A stretch of 41,147 nucleotides of DNA from an uncultured Saprospiraceae bacterium (lineage in GTDB: Bacteria > Bacteroidota > Bacteroidia > Chitinophagales > Saprospiraceae). Shown here one piece after another: positions 26,985 to 35,290 of the stretch (its first letter is position 1; each line of letters begins with the position of its first letter). The stretch is from contig CALFBG010000044.1 in assembly GCA_937951685.1 (NCBI GenBank), forward strand, positions 1 to 41,147, read 5' to 3'. Position numbers and translations under genes: made by a program. The notes below the pieces were generated by a model. It saw only the letters and a list, made by a program, of their open reading frames with translations, was not told the origin of the DNA and ran no database searches.

Positions 26985-27176
26985 GAGATAGATTTTTTTT
27001 GGAGTACAAAAAAGATTAGGCTTTGCCGTTTGCAAAAGATGTTTAAATCCTTTAACAGTGTAGTTGCAAAGCAACTCTTATAATGGGGGAGAATATATGG
27101 GCGTCAAGCCTAATTTAGGGAGGAACTGGTGTTTGGTCGAGCAAACTTAAAGTGTATGGCAAAGGAGATACTTGTC

Positions 27177-27878
27177 TTAACCTCCCTTTTCCTGTTTTTT
27201 ACTAGCTACGTTTTGTTTCTTTTTGATCTCATCATCAATCTTTCTGATTACGAGCGTCTCTACCTCTTCTTCTAGTTTTAAACTAATCTTGTAAATGCCT
27301 TCTTGCTCATCGGCCAACGAAAAGTCAAGACTAACCAAGCCATTGGTTAAGACCTTTTGGCCCGTGGAGATTACTTCTCCTTTAAGATTGCTAAGCGTGT
27401 ACTCCAATTGACCTTCTTTCAAGGCATCAAGTGTTACCTTAAAATTATCATTGGTGGTGGTGTTGGTCATGGCAACTACCATAAACTGGTTCTTGATCGA
27501 CCTTTTTACGATTACAATTTGAGAGAAGCTCGCGGTTCCATCGGTATCTACTTGCTTCAAACGATAAAAGGCTTTATCGTTATCCACACTAGAATCTAGG
27601 AATCGATATCCTTTGGTTTTTTCAGAAAGACCGGCAGCGTTGACAACGCCGAGTTCTTCAAAGCTTACGCCATCGATTGATTTTTCGATGATAAAGAGTT
27701 GAGAATTGATCTCTTCTGAAGTTCTCCATTTGAGCATATTACCCATTTGAAATTCCTTTCCTTTCAGTGGTGCAGAATATATAACCGCGGCGTTGACCGT
27801 AGGTAAGTTCCAGGCACTACTAAGTAGGAAGAAACAAAAACCGTAAATAAAATTTAAGCGCATTTTGTAGGTTTTCAT
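27177..27878 (-). CDS. Secreted protein, paralogue of the downstream gene, with Lys-rich tail
   Basis: The 233 residues share the layout of the protein at 26349: a signal peptide (cleavage near TVNAA), a core with FIIEKSIDGVSFEELG and FYRLKQVDTDG, and a sorting-domain-like end (LEYTLSNLKGEVIS, then EGIYKISLKLEEEVETLVIRKI). It differs by a C-terminal extension of about 20 residues rich in Lys and Gln (DDEIKKKQNVASKKQEKGG). That is odd, because T9SS sorting domains normally end the protein. Start: ATG 27878; MRLN at 27863 would also leave a signal peptide. The pair probably arose by tandem duplication and divergence. Function unknown. Confidence 0.7.
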   Translation of the reverse strand: MKTYKMRLNFIYGFCFFLLSSAWNLPTVNAAVIYSAPLKGKEFQMGNMLKWRTSEEINSQLFIIEKSIDGVSFEELGVVNAAGLSEKTKGYRFLDSSVDNDKAFYRLKQVDTDGTASFSQIVIVKRSIKNQFMVVAMTNTTTNDNFKVTLDALKEGQLEYTLSNLKGEVISTGQKVLTNGLVSLDFSLADEQEGIYKISLKLEEEVETLVIRKIDDEIKKKQNVASKKQEKGG

Positions 27879-28226
27879 CTTTAGTCGCAGGTTTTTTAGA
27901 ATTAGAAAACTGGATTAAAATAATGTGATTACATCAGTAGGAGGGAATACTTTCAAGATGCTTTTTTACGAATTTAAAAATGAAATGTTAAAGCATTTTT
28001 TGTGACAACTCAAAAGCGTTAATTTCGCGTTAAACTACCTTTGAAGGTTGACTAAACGGTGCTTTTTTGTATATATTTCATAAAAAAAGTATGTCTTCTC
28101 TAAGATGTTTTCCTGATCAAATTAAGTTAAAAAATAAGCCCTCAATTGATACCTATGCACGTTTCTTGTCGCTATTTTAGTGCCAAAGTTTATTCAAAAT
28201 TTATAACGCATTACAAAAATACTAAT
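27879..28226. other. Divergent intergenic region
   Basis: These 348 bp separate divergent genes. A plus-strand TACCTTTG (28036-28043) fits the -7 consensus, but the nearest upstream TTG is 33 bp away. No hairpin of note and no small gene are seen. Confidence 0.35.
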
Positions 28227-28775
28227 ATGGATAATTTAAGAATGTTTACCTTCCTGATTTTCTGTCTAATTGGGCTGAATGCTTGCTCGCCTAGTTTATC
28301 TCCGTTTACTCAAAGTTTATACGAAGAGAATAATTGGTCTGATGCTCAGTTGAAAAAAATTCAATTTTATCTGTCGGATAATATTGTTTTGTGGCGACAA
28401 TTATCTAACAGTTCCTCCGAAATCGTTTCTGGAGAGATAAAAATGGTAGATGGGAAAAGAGTAGAAGAAATTGTCATTCCAAGAGGGACGCCGGGCGTTT
28501 TAACCGCACAACCCCAAGAAAATTTATTTGCAGTTAGCTTTGAAAGTGGGAGTGATCGCTTTTTAATGTTTGGGCCAAATCCTCGGATGGGCAACCGCTA
28601 TATGTTGCGTTTTAAACAAAAAAATAATAATCGAATCTATAAAGTAACCTACGAAGATCGCGTCTTCAATATGCGATCCTCAGATGCCTTAGCCACCTTG
28701 ATGGTTGATTTGAAAAAAGTTAATCAAGTATCGGTAAAATCTCGTAGAGCTTCGGGTCGGACGATTAAGGATTAA
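28227..28775 (+). CDS. Unassigned lipoprotein
   Basis: I choose the ATG at 28227 because it gives a clean lipoprotein signal (MDNLRMFTFLIFCLIGLNAC, lipobox LNAC). The upstream in-frame extension has no signal character. The mature 160-odd residues are beta-rich, with WSDAQLKKIQFYLSDNIVLWRQ at the start and VIPRGTPGVLTAQ and FMFGPN-like strands (RFLMFGPNPRMGNRYML). The opening segment resembles Bacteroidota lipoproteins of unknown role that I cannot name with confidence. The C-terminus is basic. The gene is monocistronic and convergent with the RibD-type deaminase gene (17-bp gap), with no visible terminator between. Confidence 0.7.
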   Translation: MDNLRMFTFLIFCLIGLNACSPSLSPFTQSLYEENNWSDAQLKKIQFYLSDNIVLWRQLSNSSSEIVSGEIKMVDGKRVEEIVIPRGTPGVLTAQPQENLFAVSFESGSDRFLMFGPNPRMGNRYMLRFKQKNNNRIYKVTYEDRVFNMRSSDALATLMVDLKKVNQVSVKSRRASGRTIKD

Positions 28776-28792
28776 ATTGTGGAAGCCGTTTT

Positions 28793-29233
28793 TTATGCGG
28801 AACGAATGAGGTAAGGATTCAAAGCTGTTTCTATTTCGGTATGCAATAAACCCAGATGAACTTCAATGCCGCTGGCGCGTAAAATGGCGATTCCACGACC
28901 TTGGTTTTTAGGATGAGGATCGATGATTCCGACGTAGACTGCTTTGACGGATTTGGAGATAATGGCTTTTGCGCAAGAGGGAGTTCTACCTTGGAAAGAA
29001 CAGGGTTCTAGTGTAACAAACAAACTCATATCTTCGGTGGCATCGGGTATTGCCTTCAGCGCCATGGCTTCGGCGTGATCTTCTCCGGGCGGATTGGTAT
29101 GCCCGCGCGCAATAATTTGCCCGTCTTTGACAATGACGCAGCCGACGGGGGGATTGGGTAAGCAGTGCGGCAATGCTTTTTTACCTTCCGCGATCGCTGC
29201 TTGCATAAAATAGATTAGATCGTTTGAGTTCAT
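28793..29233 (-). CDS. Stand-alone RibD-type deaminase domain
   Basis: This zinc-dependent deaminase matches the N-terminal half of bifunctional RibD, which deaminates the pyrimidine intermediate of riboflavin synthesis. The zinc motif is intact: His53-Ala-Glu55 (EDHAEAMAL) and Cys78/Cys87 in LEPCSFQGRTPSC, the spacing used by RibD rather than TadA. LPNPPVGCVIV and VGIIDPHPKNQGRGI are also RibD-like. At 146 residues it lacks the reductase half of about 200 residues. No frameshifted reductase remnant is seen downstream, where the convergent lipoprotein gene ends. It may pair with a separate reductase elsewhere or act on another substrate. Upstream on the same strand is pcm. Confidence 0.85.
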   Translation of the reverse strand: MNSNDLIYFMQAAIAEGKKALPHCLPNPPVGCVIVKDGQIIARGHTNPPGEDHAEAMALKAIPDATEDMSLFVTLEPCSFQGRTPSCAKAIISKSVKAVYVGIIDPHPKNQGRGIAILRASGIEVHLGLLHTEIETALNPYLIRSA

Positions 29234-29293
29234 AGAAATAAATACTTACCAAAGTAGTGTTGAGCAGGAAGTTGTTTTTTGTGAAATAGCTTG

Positions 29294-29986
29294 TTACTTA
29301 CTTTTTTCAACACCTTCTAAAAAAGGAACAAAACGAAAAGTATCCAGTACTTCCTCCTGAAAATCTGTTTCGGATAGTCTCGTAATTTTGTACATTCGCT
29401 GGACGGTTTGTCCTACTGGGATTACCATAATTCCACCAATAGCGAGTTGTTTTTTTAATTTTAAGGGAATTTTTTTTGCACCTGCCGTCACCAGAATTTT
29501 AGCAAAAGGGGCAAATTCTGGTAAACCTTTATAACCATCTTTGAAAAAAGTACGAATGTTACCAATTTCTAAAGCTTGCAAAAGCCTAGTTGCCCTGTGG
29601 TGTAAATCTTCTTGTCGTTCAATGGTATAAACTCGTGCGCCCAGTACTCCTAAAACGGCTGCTTGATATCCCGAACCGGTACCAATTTCTAATATTTTTT
29701 CTCTTTTCTTAACTGCTAGTAAGCTGGTCTGGTAAGCAACGGTAAATGGTTGAGAGATCGTTTGTTTATTGCCGATGGGGAAGGCTTTGTCTTGATATGC
29801 CCAATCTTCGAAAGTTTTTTCTAAGAAAAAATGCCTTGGAATACGCCCAATCGCAGCCAAAACCTTAGGATCTTTGATACCTTTCGCCGCTAAATCTTTC
29901 ACGAGTTTTTTCCTTAAACCTTGATGTCGATAAGTATCTTTCAATTTGCCCTTTTCTGCAATTAAACTAAAATAATCGAGAACCAC
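29294..29986 (-). CDS. pcm: Protein-L-isoaspartate O-methyltransferase
   Basis: This SAM-dependent enzyme methylates L-isoaspartyl residues to start repair of aged proteins. Motifs seen: IPRHFFLEKTFEDWAYQDKA-type substrate region, IGNKQTISQPFTVAYQT and the SAM loop LEIGTGSGYQAAVLG. The length of 230 residues uses a GTG start at 29986; no ATG exists upstream of the conserved region. A -7-like TAATTTTG overlaps this GTG, so translation could instead begin slightly downstream, near LKDTYRHQGLRKKL, where most family members start. It is followed by the RibD-type deaminase gene 60 bp later on the same strand. Confidence 0.93.
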   Translation of the reverse strand: MVLDYFSLIAEKGKLKDTYRHQGLRKKLVKDLAAKGIKDPKVLAAIGRIPRHFFLEKTFEDWAYQDKAFPIGNKQTISQPFTVAYQTSLLAVKKREKILEIGTGSGYQAAVLGVLGARVYTIERQEDLHHRATRLLQALEIGNIRTFFKDGYKGLPEFAPFAKILVTAGAKKIPLKLKKQLAIGGIMVIPVGQTVQRMYKITRLSETDFQEEVLDTFRFVPFLEGVEKSK

Positions 29987-30443
29987 AAAATTATTCTAGT
30001 CGCTTGCTGGAATTGTTGCCTTTACCAGCAAAAAGACTGGATTAAAGTAGAACTTAATTTTACTTGAATTGTTGCATAATTCCCTAATTTGAGGAAAAGC
30101 TTAATTCGAATTTAGGGGAATTACAGACAACTTTTTATGCGAAATGGCGTAGACTTGAATAGTTGGTCTTGAGCAGTCGATCCGTTTGAGTAGCTTAAAA
30201 GTGTGCGAGCTGCAAGTTTTAGGAGGAATGGTATCGATAGCTGCATTTTTTGGGCAAGCTGATAATTGTTAAAGCAGTTATTTTTTTTTACTTTCGTGAG
30301 CACGCAGATTTGAAATTCCATCAATGGGTGGGGATTAACAACTTTAATTTGCTATTCCTTCAAAGCCTTGCTGATGCTATGGTATTGCCTGCATAAAGGC
30401 ATTTTTCACAACTTCAATACTTTACACTATAACATTAACTAAA
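29987..30443. other. Intergenic region with an AATTCCC inverted repeat
   Basis: No credible gene is present. An inverted repeat AATTCCCTAATTT (30078-30090) and AATTTAGGGGAATT (30109-30122) can form a hairpin with a roughly 18-nt loop. A similar structure occurs at 38987-39018. The rest holds no strong signals. Confidence 0.4.
30078..30122. repeat. AATTCC inverted repeat, first occurrence
   Basis: AATTCCCTAATTT and AATTTAGGGGAATT form an imperfect stem around about 18 nt. The ends AATTCC...GGGGAATTAC are shared with the structure at 38987-39018. Confidence 0.5.
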
Positions 30444-31847
30444 ATGACAAAAATTAAATTCGGTACAGATGGCTGGAGAGCTATAATTGCTAAAGACTAT
30501 ACAGTAGATAATGTAATCAGAGTGACGGAAGGAACGGCAAAATGGTTGTTAGCAAAGAATTATTCAAAAATTGTAATTGGTCACGATTGTCGATTTGGTG
30601 GTCAAATGTTTGCCGAGACGGCGACGAGAGTATTTGGCGCTTACGGCATTAAAGTCAATTTAGCAAAAGGCTTCGTTTCTACGCCGATGGTGTCTTTGGG
30701 CGTTGTCAAAACGAAATCTGATTTAGGCGTTGTAATTACGGCGAGTCATAACCCACCTTCTTACAATGGATACAAATTGAAATCTAACTTTGGTGGTCCT
30801 ACGATTCCAATGGACATTGCCGCAGTGGAAAAGGAAGTGCCAGATCAACCTATGGAAAAAGACTTGCCGAGTTTAGAAGAAATGTTTGAACAAGGAATGT
30901 TAAACTACATTGATTTAGAGCAAATCTACATTGACCACGTGGAAGAAAATTTTGACATGGAAGCCATTCGTGCGGCTAATATCAAAATGGCGTTTGATGC
31001 AATGTACGGTGCGGGGCAACGGGCGTTACCGCGGTTATTACCCAACGCAATCTTATTGCACTGCGACGACGATCCTTCTTTTAAAGGTCAAGCTCCCGAA
31101 CCGATTCACCGTAATCTAGGAGAACTATCGGACTTGATTAAAAATGATCCAACGATTGCTTGTGGTTTGGCCAATGATGGCGATGCGGATAGAATTGGAA
31201 TGTACGATGAAGATGGTAATTTTGTAGATTCTCACCACTTACTCCTATTATTATTATTGTATTTGAAAAAATACAAAGGCTTGGATGGCAAAGTAGTCGT
31301 TACTTTCTCTGTAACGGATAAGATGCGAAAAATGGCAGAGCAGTTTGGATTGGAATACCAAGTGACTAAAATTGGATTTAAATACATCGCAGAAATCATG
31401 ACTAAAGAGGATGTTTTGGTTGGGGGAGAAGAATCGGGTGGTTTGGCTGTAAAAGGTCATATTCCAGAAAGAGACGGTATTTGGATGGGTTTATTGATCC
31501 TAGAATTTATGGCGAAAACGGGCAAATCGCTCAAAGCATTGATTCAGGAAGTATACGATATGGTCGGACCGTTTGCCTTTGATCGAGATGATTTACACCT
31601 CAAAAATGAAGAGAAATTAGCGATTATTGAAAAGTGTAAAAATACCCCCTATACCGCTTTTGGCGATTACAAGGTAGAACGATTAGAAACGGTCGACGGA
31701 TTCAAGTTTGTCTTAAGTGACAATGAGTGGTTGATGATTCGACCTTCGGGAACGGAACCGGTATTAAGAGTATATTCGCAAGCGCCAACTTCGGAAGGCG
31801 TGCGTTCTATTTTAGATGCAGCTAGAATTACACTTTTAGGATCGTAA
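30444..31847 (+). CDS. Phosphoglucomutase/phosphomannomutase family protein
   Basis: This alpha-D-phosphohexomutase interconverts hexose 1- and 6-phosphates. All four family signatures are present: the active-site loop TASHNPPSYNGYK with phosphoserine Ser101, the metal-binding loop NDGDADRIG, the sugar-binding loop GGEESGGLAVKGHIPERDG, and the phosphate-binding RPSGTEPVLRVY near the C-terminus. At 467 residues it is of the shorter bacterial type. It could act as PGM, PMM or GlmM; the TASHNP loop and GEESGG loop fit glucose or mannose rather than GlmM. It is monocistronic, convergent with the ElaA-type gene (7-bp gap). Confidence 0.93.
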   Translation: MTKIKFGTDGWRAIIAKDYTVDNVIRVTEGTAKWLLAKNYSKIVIGHDCRFGGQMFAETATRVFGAYGIKVNLAKGFVSTPMVSLGVVKTKSDLGVVITASHNPPSYNGYKLKSNFGGPTIPMDIAAVEKEVPDQPMEKDLPSLEEMFEQGMLNYIDLEQIYIDHVEENFDMEAIRAANIKMAFDAMYGAGQRALPRLLPNAILLHCDDDPSFKGQAPEPIHRNLGELSDLIKNDPTIACGLANDGDADRIGMYDEDGNFVDSHHLLLLLLLYLKKYKGLDGKVVVTFSVTDKMRKMAEQFGLEYQVTKIGFKYIAEIMTKEDVLVGGEESGGLAVKGHIPERDGIWMGLLILEFMAKTGKSLKALIQEVYDMVGPFAFDRDDLHLKNEEKLAIIEKCKNTPYTAFGDYKVERLETVDGFKFVLSDNEWLMIRPSGTEPVLRVYSQAPTSEGVRSILDAARITLLGS

Positions 31848-31854
31848 GGAAGGA

Positions 31855-32319
31855 TTAACTCGTTGTTGGCCACTGATAAATCATGCCGATGTGAGGAATC
31901 CCATCTTCCAAATAATCATTTCCTACGGACTTAAATCCTAAATTTTCGTAGAACTTAAGTAAATAACATTGGGCGGATATCTTAATTGGTATTCGCCCAA
32001 ATAGTTGGTGGCAGCTGGCAATAGCTTCTTGCATTAATTTTTGTCCGATGCCTTGTCTGCGGACTTGATCTGAGTTGACAACCCGACCAATAGCGACATA
32101 ATCTTGGTGTACTAAGCCTTGCGGTAAAATTCTAGCGTAAGCGACTAGATTATCTTGCGCATCTAAAGCTAAAAGATGATAGGAATCTTGATCTCGATTA
32201 TCAAGGTCGGGGTAAAGGCAATCTTGCTCTAGGATAAAAACGTCCTGCCGCAATTTGAGCAGTGCGTACAATTCTGGGATTTGTAGTTCGGTAAAAGAAA
32301 GGCATTTGAAGCGAAGCAT
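31855..32319 (-). CDS. ElaA-type GNAT acetyltransferase
   Basis: This is an acetyl-CoA-dependent N-acyltransferase of the GNAT superfamily. The ElaA-like pattern is clear: ELYALLKLRQDVFILEQDC at the N-terminus, the acetyl-CoA loop RVVNSDQVRRQGIGQKLM (Q/RxxGxG/A), and AQCYLLKFYENLGFKSVG toward the end. The 154 residues match ElaA. The acceptor is unknown. It is convergent with the phosphohexomutase gene. The secreted-protein gene at 32493 lies upstream on the same strand, but a terminator-like hairpin between them suggests separate transcripts. Confidence 0.92.
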   Translation of the reverse strand: MLRFKCLSFTELQIPELYALLKLRQDVFILEQDCLYPDLDNRDQDSYHLLALDAQDNLVAYARILPQGLVHQDYVAIGRVVNSDQVRRQGIGQKLMQEAIASCHQLFGRIPIKISAQCYLLKFYENLGFKSVGNDYLEDGIPHIGMIYQWPTTS

Positions 32320-32374
32320 AGCTAATTTTGGATTCAGGAGATTAATTTTACAATAAGCTCATCGCCCAAAACTA

Positions 32375-32410
32375 AAAAAGTTTAGCCAAATTCGATTGAC
32401 TAAACTTTTA
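32375..32410 (-). terminator. Terminator downstream of the 283-residue secreted protein gene
   Basis: AAAAGTTTAG-C-CAA (32376-32389) pairs with TTG-A-CTAAACTTTT (32396-32409), with one internal mismatch. It has A/T tracts on both sides, so it would stop minus-strand transcription before the ElaA gene. Confidence 0.7.
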
Positions 32411-32492
32411 TTTCTTTTTGAAAAATATATTTTTGCGCAAAGCAAATTAATTCACTTATTGTCTTGCTACTTACCGATGCATTTACAAGAAG

Positions 32493-33344
32493 TTACATTG
32501 TTTTGGTCAGCATAGAATTATTGAAAGGGGATTCACAACGCATCCAATCAGGAACTGGATCACCCGTTTCGGACATAAAATTGATTGTACCGTTGTCTTT
32601 GGCTTCGTATTTCCAAGTATGGACTTTACCTTTGCCATCGATGTAAGAACCAAAGCGCAGGATGTAACTAACTTCCCAGCCGGTTTCTGTACGGGCGATT
32701 TCGATATCATTTCCACCGATTTTAGGAACTCCTAAATCAATTTCTACGACGCCTTCGATGTTATAAAACTCATTGGCTAAAGCTGCCATGTTGAGCGGGC
32801 CTTTAGAGCGAATAGTAATAGCATCTTGGGTATCATTCCACTGCACGTGCTTTTCGATGATTAAATCAAACTCATCTAAGAGGTCGTTGATGATGGGACT
32901 ATCCGTTTCGGTAATGCCTGATCGTAAGGGCGCTGCCCAATCTGCATTCCTTTTAAAAATCAAAACGAAGTGATCAATTGAAGGGTTAGGATAAGTATGC
33001 ACATTACACTTAGAAATGGACTTTGCCGTTTCATCCTTCAAATAGATTTCCTTGAGTACATTGAATATACTCTCTACATTTTCCCGTGGGATAATAATGT
33101 TTAGGTAGCGCAACTCTTCATTCTTCGCTTCCATACGAAGCGCCATGCGAGCAGCATCTCTACGAAACTTTCTTTCTAATCTTTTTGGAACCTCATTTTC
33201 TGCTTTAGGGGCTTTTTTCTTTTTAGTTGTTACGTGATTAGAGACAAGAATATCATCGTATTCTTGCGCTAAATTACTGTTGACCACTGAAAAGCTGAAA
33301 ACCAAGAAAAATAAGATCATGGTAGCATCTTTAAAAAATTTCAT
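32493..33344 (-). CDS. Unassigned secreted protein
   Basis: This 283-residue protein begins with a signal peptide (MKFFKDATMILFFLVFSFSV, cleaved near NLAQ). A strongly basic, probably unstructured stretch follows (TTKKKKAPKAENEVPKRLERKFRRDAARMALR, about residues 40-72), then a mixed alpha/beta part. Near the C-terminus are IARTETGWEVSYILRFGSY and an ending with CESPFNNSMLTKTM. I do not recognise the family. It has no T9SS sorting domain and no lipobox, so it should be periplasmic. It is monocistronic with its own terminator. The 235 bp upstream show no clear promoter. Confidence 0.7.
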   Translation of the reverse strand: MKFFKDATMILFFLVFSFSVVNSNLAQEYDDILVSNHVTTKKKKAPKAENEVPKRLERKFRRDAARMALRMEAKNEELRYLNIIIPRENVESIFNVLKEIYLKDETAKSISKCNVHTYPNPSIDHFVLIFKRNADWAAPLRSGITETDSPIINDLLDEFDLIIEKHVQWNDTQDAITIRSKGPLNMAALANEFYNIEGVVEIDLGVPKIGGNDIEIARTETGWEVSYILRFGSYIDGKGKVHTWKYEAKDNGTINFMSETGDPVPDWMRCESPFNNSMLTKTM

Positions 33345-33579
33345 TGTATTGATCGTTTACGGTACAATTTAAAATTTTATCGGGCTATGATTTTCTGGTT
33401 TGGAAAGAATTTGTGACGAGGTTTTGGCTTCGCACTATTCTTACTAGGTATAAAAAGACAATTATCATGCCTTTTTGGGAATTAAAGTGACGGAAAAAAA
33501 AGAAACATAGAAAAGTTTAATCATATAAAACGCTTAGATCGGAATGCTGAAGCAGTGTGCTTTACAGCTAAGTGCCTGC

Positions 33580-33945
33580 TTAGTTATTGAAATAAATTAC
33601 AATTTTAGGGATAAAAATGATCAATCCTACTACGGCGGCACCAATTGCCATGAAGAGTACGGCTCCGGCAGCTACGTCCTTGGTTTTTCCAGCCAATGGA
33701 TGATGATCAGGTGACACTAGGTTGGTAAGACTTTCCAGTGCCGTATTAAACGCTTCTGCGCAAAATACGGCAGCAATTGCGAGACTGAGCAGACACCATT
33801 CTGTAGGGGAGACCTTAAAGAAGAATCCTGCTCCCATGACAACTATAGTCATCATGGCGTGAATAAGGGCGTTTGGCTCGGAAGCAAACATACTCGCAAT
33901 TCCTTGGAAGGCGTATTTGAAACTTTCTAAACGTTTTCGTAGCAT
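33580..33945 (-). CDS. dgkA: Diacylglycerol/undecaprenol kinase family protein
   Basis: This is a small integral-membrane lipid kinase. The 121 residues contain three predicted transmembrane helices and the DgkA signature CAEAFNTALESLTNLVSPD, including the conserved Glu and Asn of EAFNTAxE. Gram-positive and Bacteroidota members often phosphorylate undecaprenol rather than diacylglycerol, so the substrate is left open. The gene starts 9 bp after the stop of the membrane-anchored phosphatase-fold gene, and both are transcribed from the same promoter on the minus strand. Confidence 0.93.
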   Translation of the reverse strand: MLRKRLESFKYAFQGIASMFASEPNALIHAMMTIVVMGAGFFFKVSPTEWCLLSLAIAAVFCAEAFNTALESLTNLVSPDHHPLAGKTKDVAAGAVLFMAIGAAVVGLIIFIPKIVIYFNN

Positions 33946-33954
33946 GACGGCGAA

Positions 33955-34923
33955 CTAAAGTGGAGTAGATAATTGGTAAGAACCAACAATGCCAAATGGT
34001 TCAGCATTTTCGTTTTTGACTTCTCGGAAGCCAACACAAATGAAAGGGTTGGAGTAAAAAATATGACTCACTGGACTTCCCCGCAAACCGGGAAAAATCC
34101 GGCTATCTTTGAGATGAGTACGTTTACGGAAGTTTACAAGTTCACTAGAAAAACTAACGTCGTTAAATTCGCCAAAGTTTAAAACTGGCGCCTTTACACT
34201 ATTCGTATATTCCGTCATCAAATCCAATTGTCCCTTAAAGTTTTCGAAGAAGTTGCCGTTTTCGTTGTAAGGCGGTTGCATATAAGTCGTAACGAAGTAA
34301 ATATCTTGCTTGTTATCTTCTAGTTGAATACAACCCCGCAGAATTGGAATTTTGATATTACCCGGCTTAGGATGATAATAAAAAACATCTTTCTTTTTGA
34401 TCGGATGTTTTGAAAAAACAATCAAATCATATTGGCTAAACTGTAAGCTTTCTAAAATGTAGGGATATTTGGGGTGCAAAGAAACCTTCAATTGATTGAG
34501 CAAGGCTAAATTGTCATTGAAATCTTGAAAAGAAATGATATCCATGTCAATCGACAATAAGTCTGCGACGACCTTATCTTGCTCCTGTGTAAAACTAGAA
34601 TGGTTAGAAACGTTAAAATGTGCAACGTCGACGATGGCTGCATTGGTTGGATGTGGATAAATTAAAGTGTTGTTACCCGCATTTTTTAAATATAAACATA
34701 ATCCCGCACAGCAGGCAAAACTAGTAAACATTAATCGTGGTTGCCGAAATAACAAAAAACCAAGTCCAAGAATTAGATATCCAAACATGATTTGCACTGC
34801 AAATCTAGCACCTAATTTGAATAGTAAATAATTAGGTGTAAAGATACAGAAGACTGCTCCTAAGATGATTAGGGCAATCAAGAACGTTTGGATAGGTTTG
34901 TAACTTAAGATTTTGGTTATCAT
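33955..34923 (-). CDS. Membrane-anchored endonuclease/exonuclease/phosphatase-fold protein with degraded active site
   Basis: Three hydrophobic segments (about residues 12-30, 32-58 and 63-80) precede a soluble domain of the endonuclease/exonuclease/phosphatase (EEP) fold. The fold is recognised by VDVAHFNVSN (Asn104), the YDLIVFSKHPI strand, NFGEFNDV (251-255), SHIFYS and the closing GSYQLS (314-319). Against the usual signature, the metal-binding Glu is Asp134 (FQDF), the GDFN aspartate is Glu252, and the SDH catalytic pair is replaced by Tyr316-Gln317. It may be inactive or have altered chemistry. It is the first gene of an operon with dgkA; a consensus promoter lies directly upstream. Confidence 0.8.
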   Translation of the reverse strand: MITKILSYKPIQTFLIALIILGAVFCIFTPNYLLFKLGARFAVQIMFGYLILGLGFLLFRQPRLMFTSFACCAGLCLYLKNAGNNTLIYPHPTNAAIVDVAHFNVSNHSSFTQEQDKVVADLLSIDMDIISFQDFNDNLALLNQLKVSLHPKYPYILESLQFSQYDLIVFSKHPIKKKDVFYYHPKPGNIKIPILRGCIQLEDNKQDIYFVTTYMQPPYNENGNFFENFKGQLDLMTEYTNSVKAPVLNFGEFNDVSFSSELVNFRKRTHLKDSRIFPGLRGSPVSHIFYSNPFICVGFREVKNENAEPFGIVGSYQLSTPL

Positions 34924-34931
34924 AGTTAGGG

Positions 34932-34961
34932 CAAATATAAGATATTTATAATGCTAGTCAA
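34932..34961 (-). promoter_or_regulatory. Bacteroidota-type promoter for the EEP-dgkA operon
   Basis: On the minus strand, -33 TTG (34961-34959), a 19-bp spacer and -7 TATATTTG (34939-34932) match the consensus. The ATG at 34923 is only 8 bp beyond the -7 box, so the transcript would be nearly leaderless. Confidence 0.65.
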
Positions 34962-35148
34962 AGTCCTCCTATATTTATTAGGTATTAATGGACTTTAAGC
35001 AACATAATATTAGCATAGTTGAAAACTTATCCTTCTTTTTCCCTAGCGTGGTACTTGTTTGACAAATACAAAACGAAACGTTGGTGTAATTCAACAGGAT
35101 AAGCATAGATATACTCAAGTCGTTCACAGCATTAAACAATTGACGTAA

Positions 35149-35175
35149 AATGATTTGGTACAAAACCAAATCATT
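35149..35175 (-). terminator. Hairpin, possible terminator of the 1138-residue protein gene
   Basis: A perfect 11-bp stem AATGATTTGGT/ACCAAATCATT around loop ACAAA lies about 220 bp past the stop of the minus-strand gene. On the minus strand it is followed by TTTTAC only, so termination would be weak. Confidence 0.45.
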
Positions 35176-35245
35176 CTTAACTATTATAGGAACTTAAACA
35201 TATTAAATACAAGTAAGGTCTGATACAAGTACACTTTCTGTAAAT

Positions 35246-35277
35246 TTGTGACCCAGTCTCCATTCTCCTTACTTTTG
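35246..35277 (+). promoter_or_regulatory. Bacteroidota-type promoter facing a small ORF
   Basis: TTG (35246-35248), a 21-bp spacer and TACTTTTG (35270-35277) match the consensus on the plus strand. No annotated-size gene follows; a 35-codon ORF starts 13 bp downstream. Confidence 0.5.
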
Positions 35278-35290
35278 TGTGGCAATAGAA

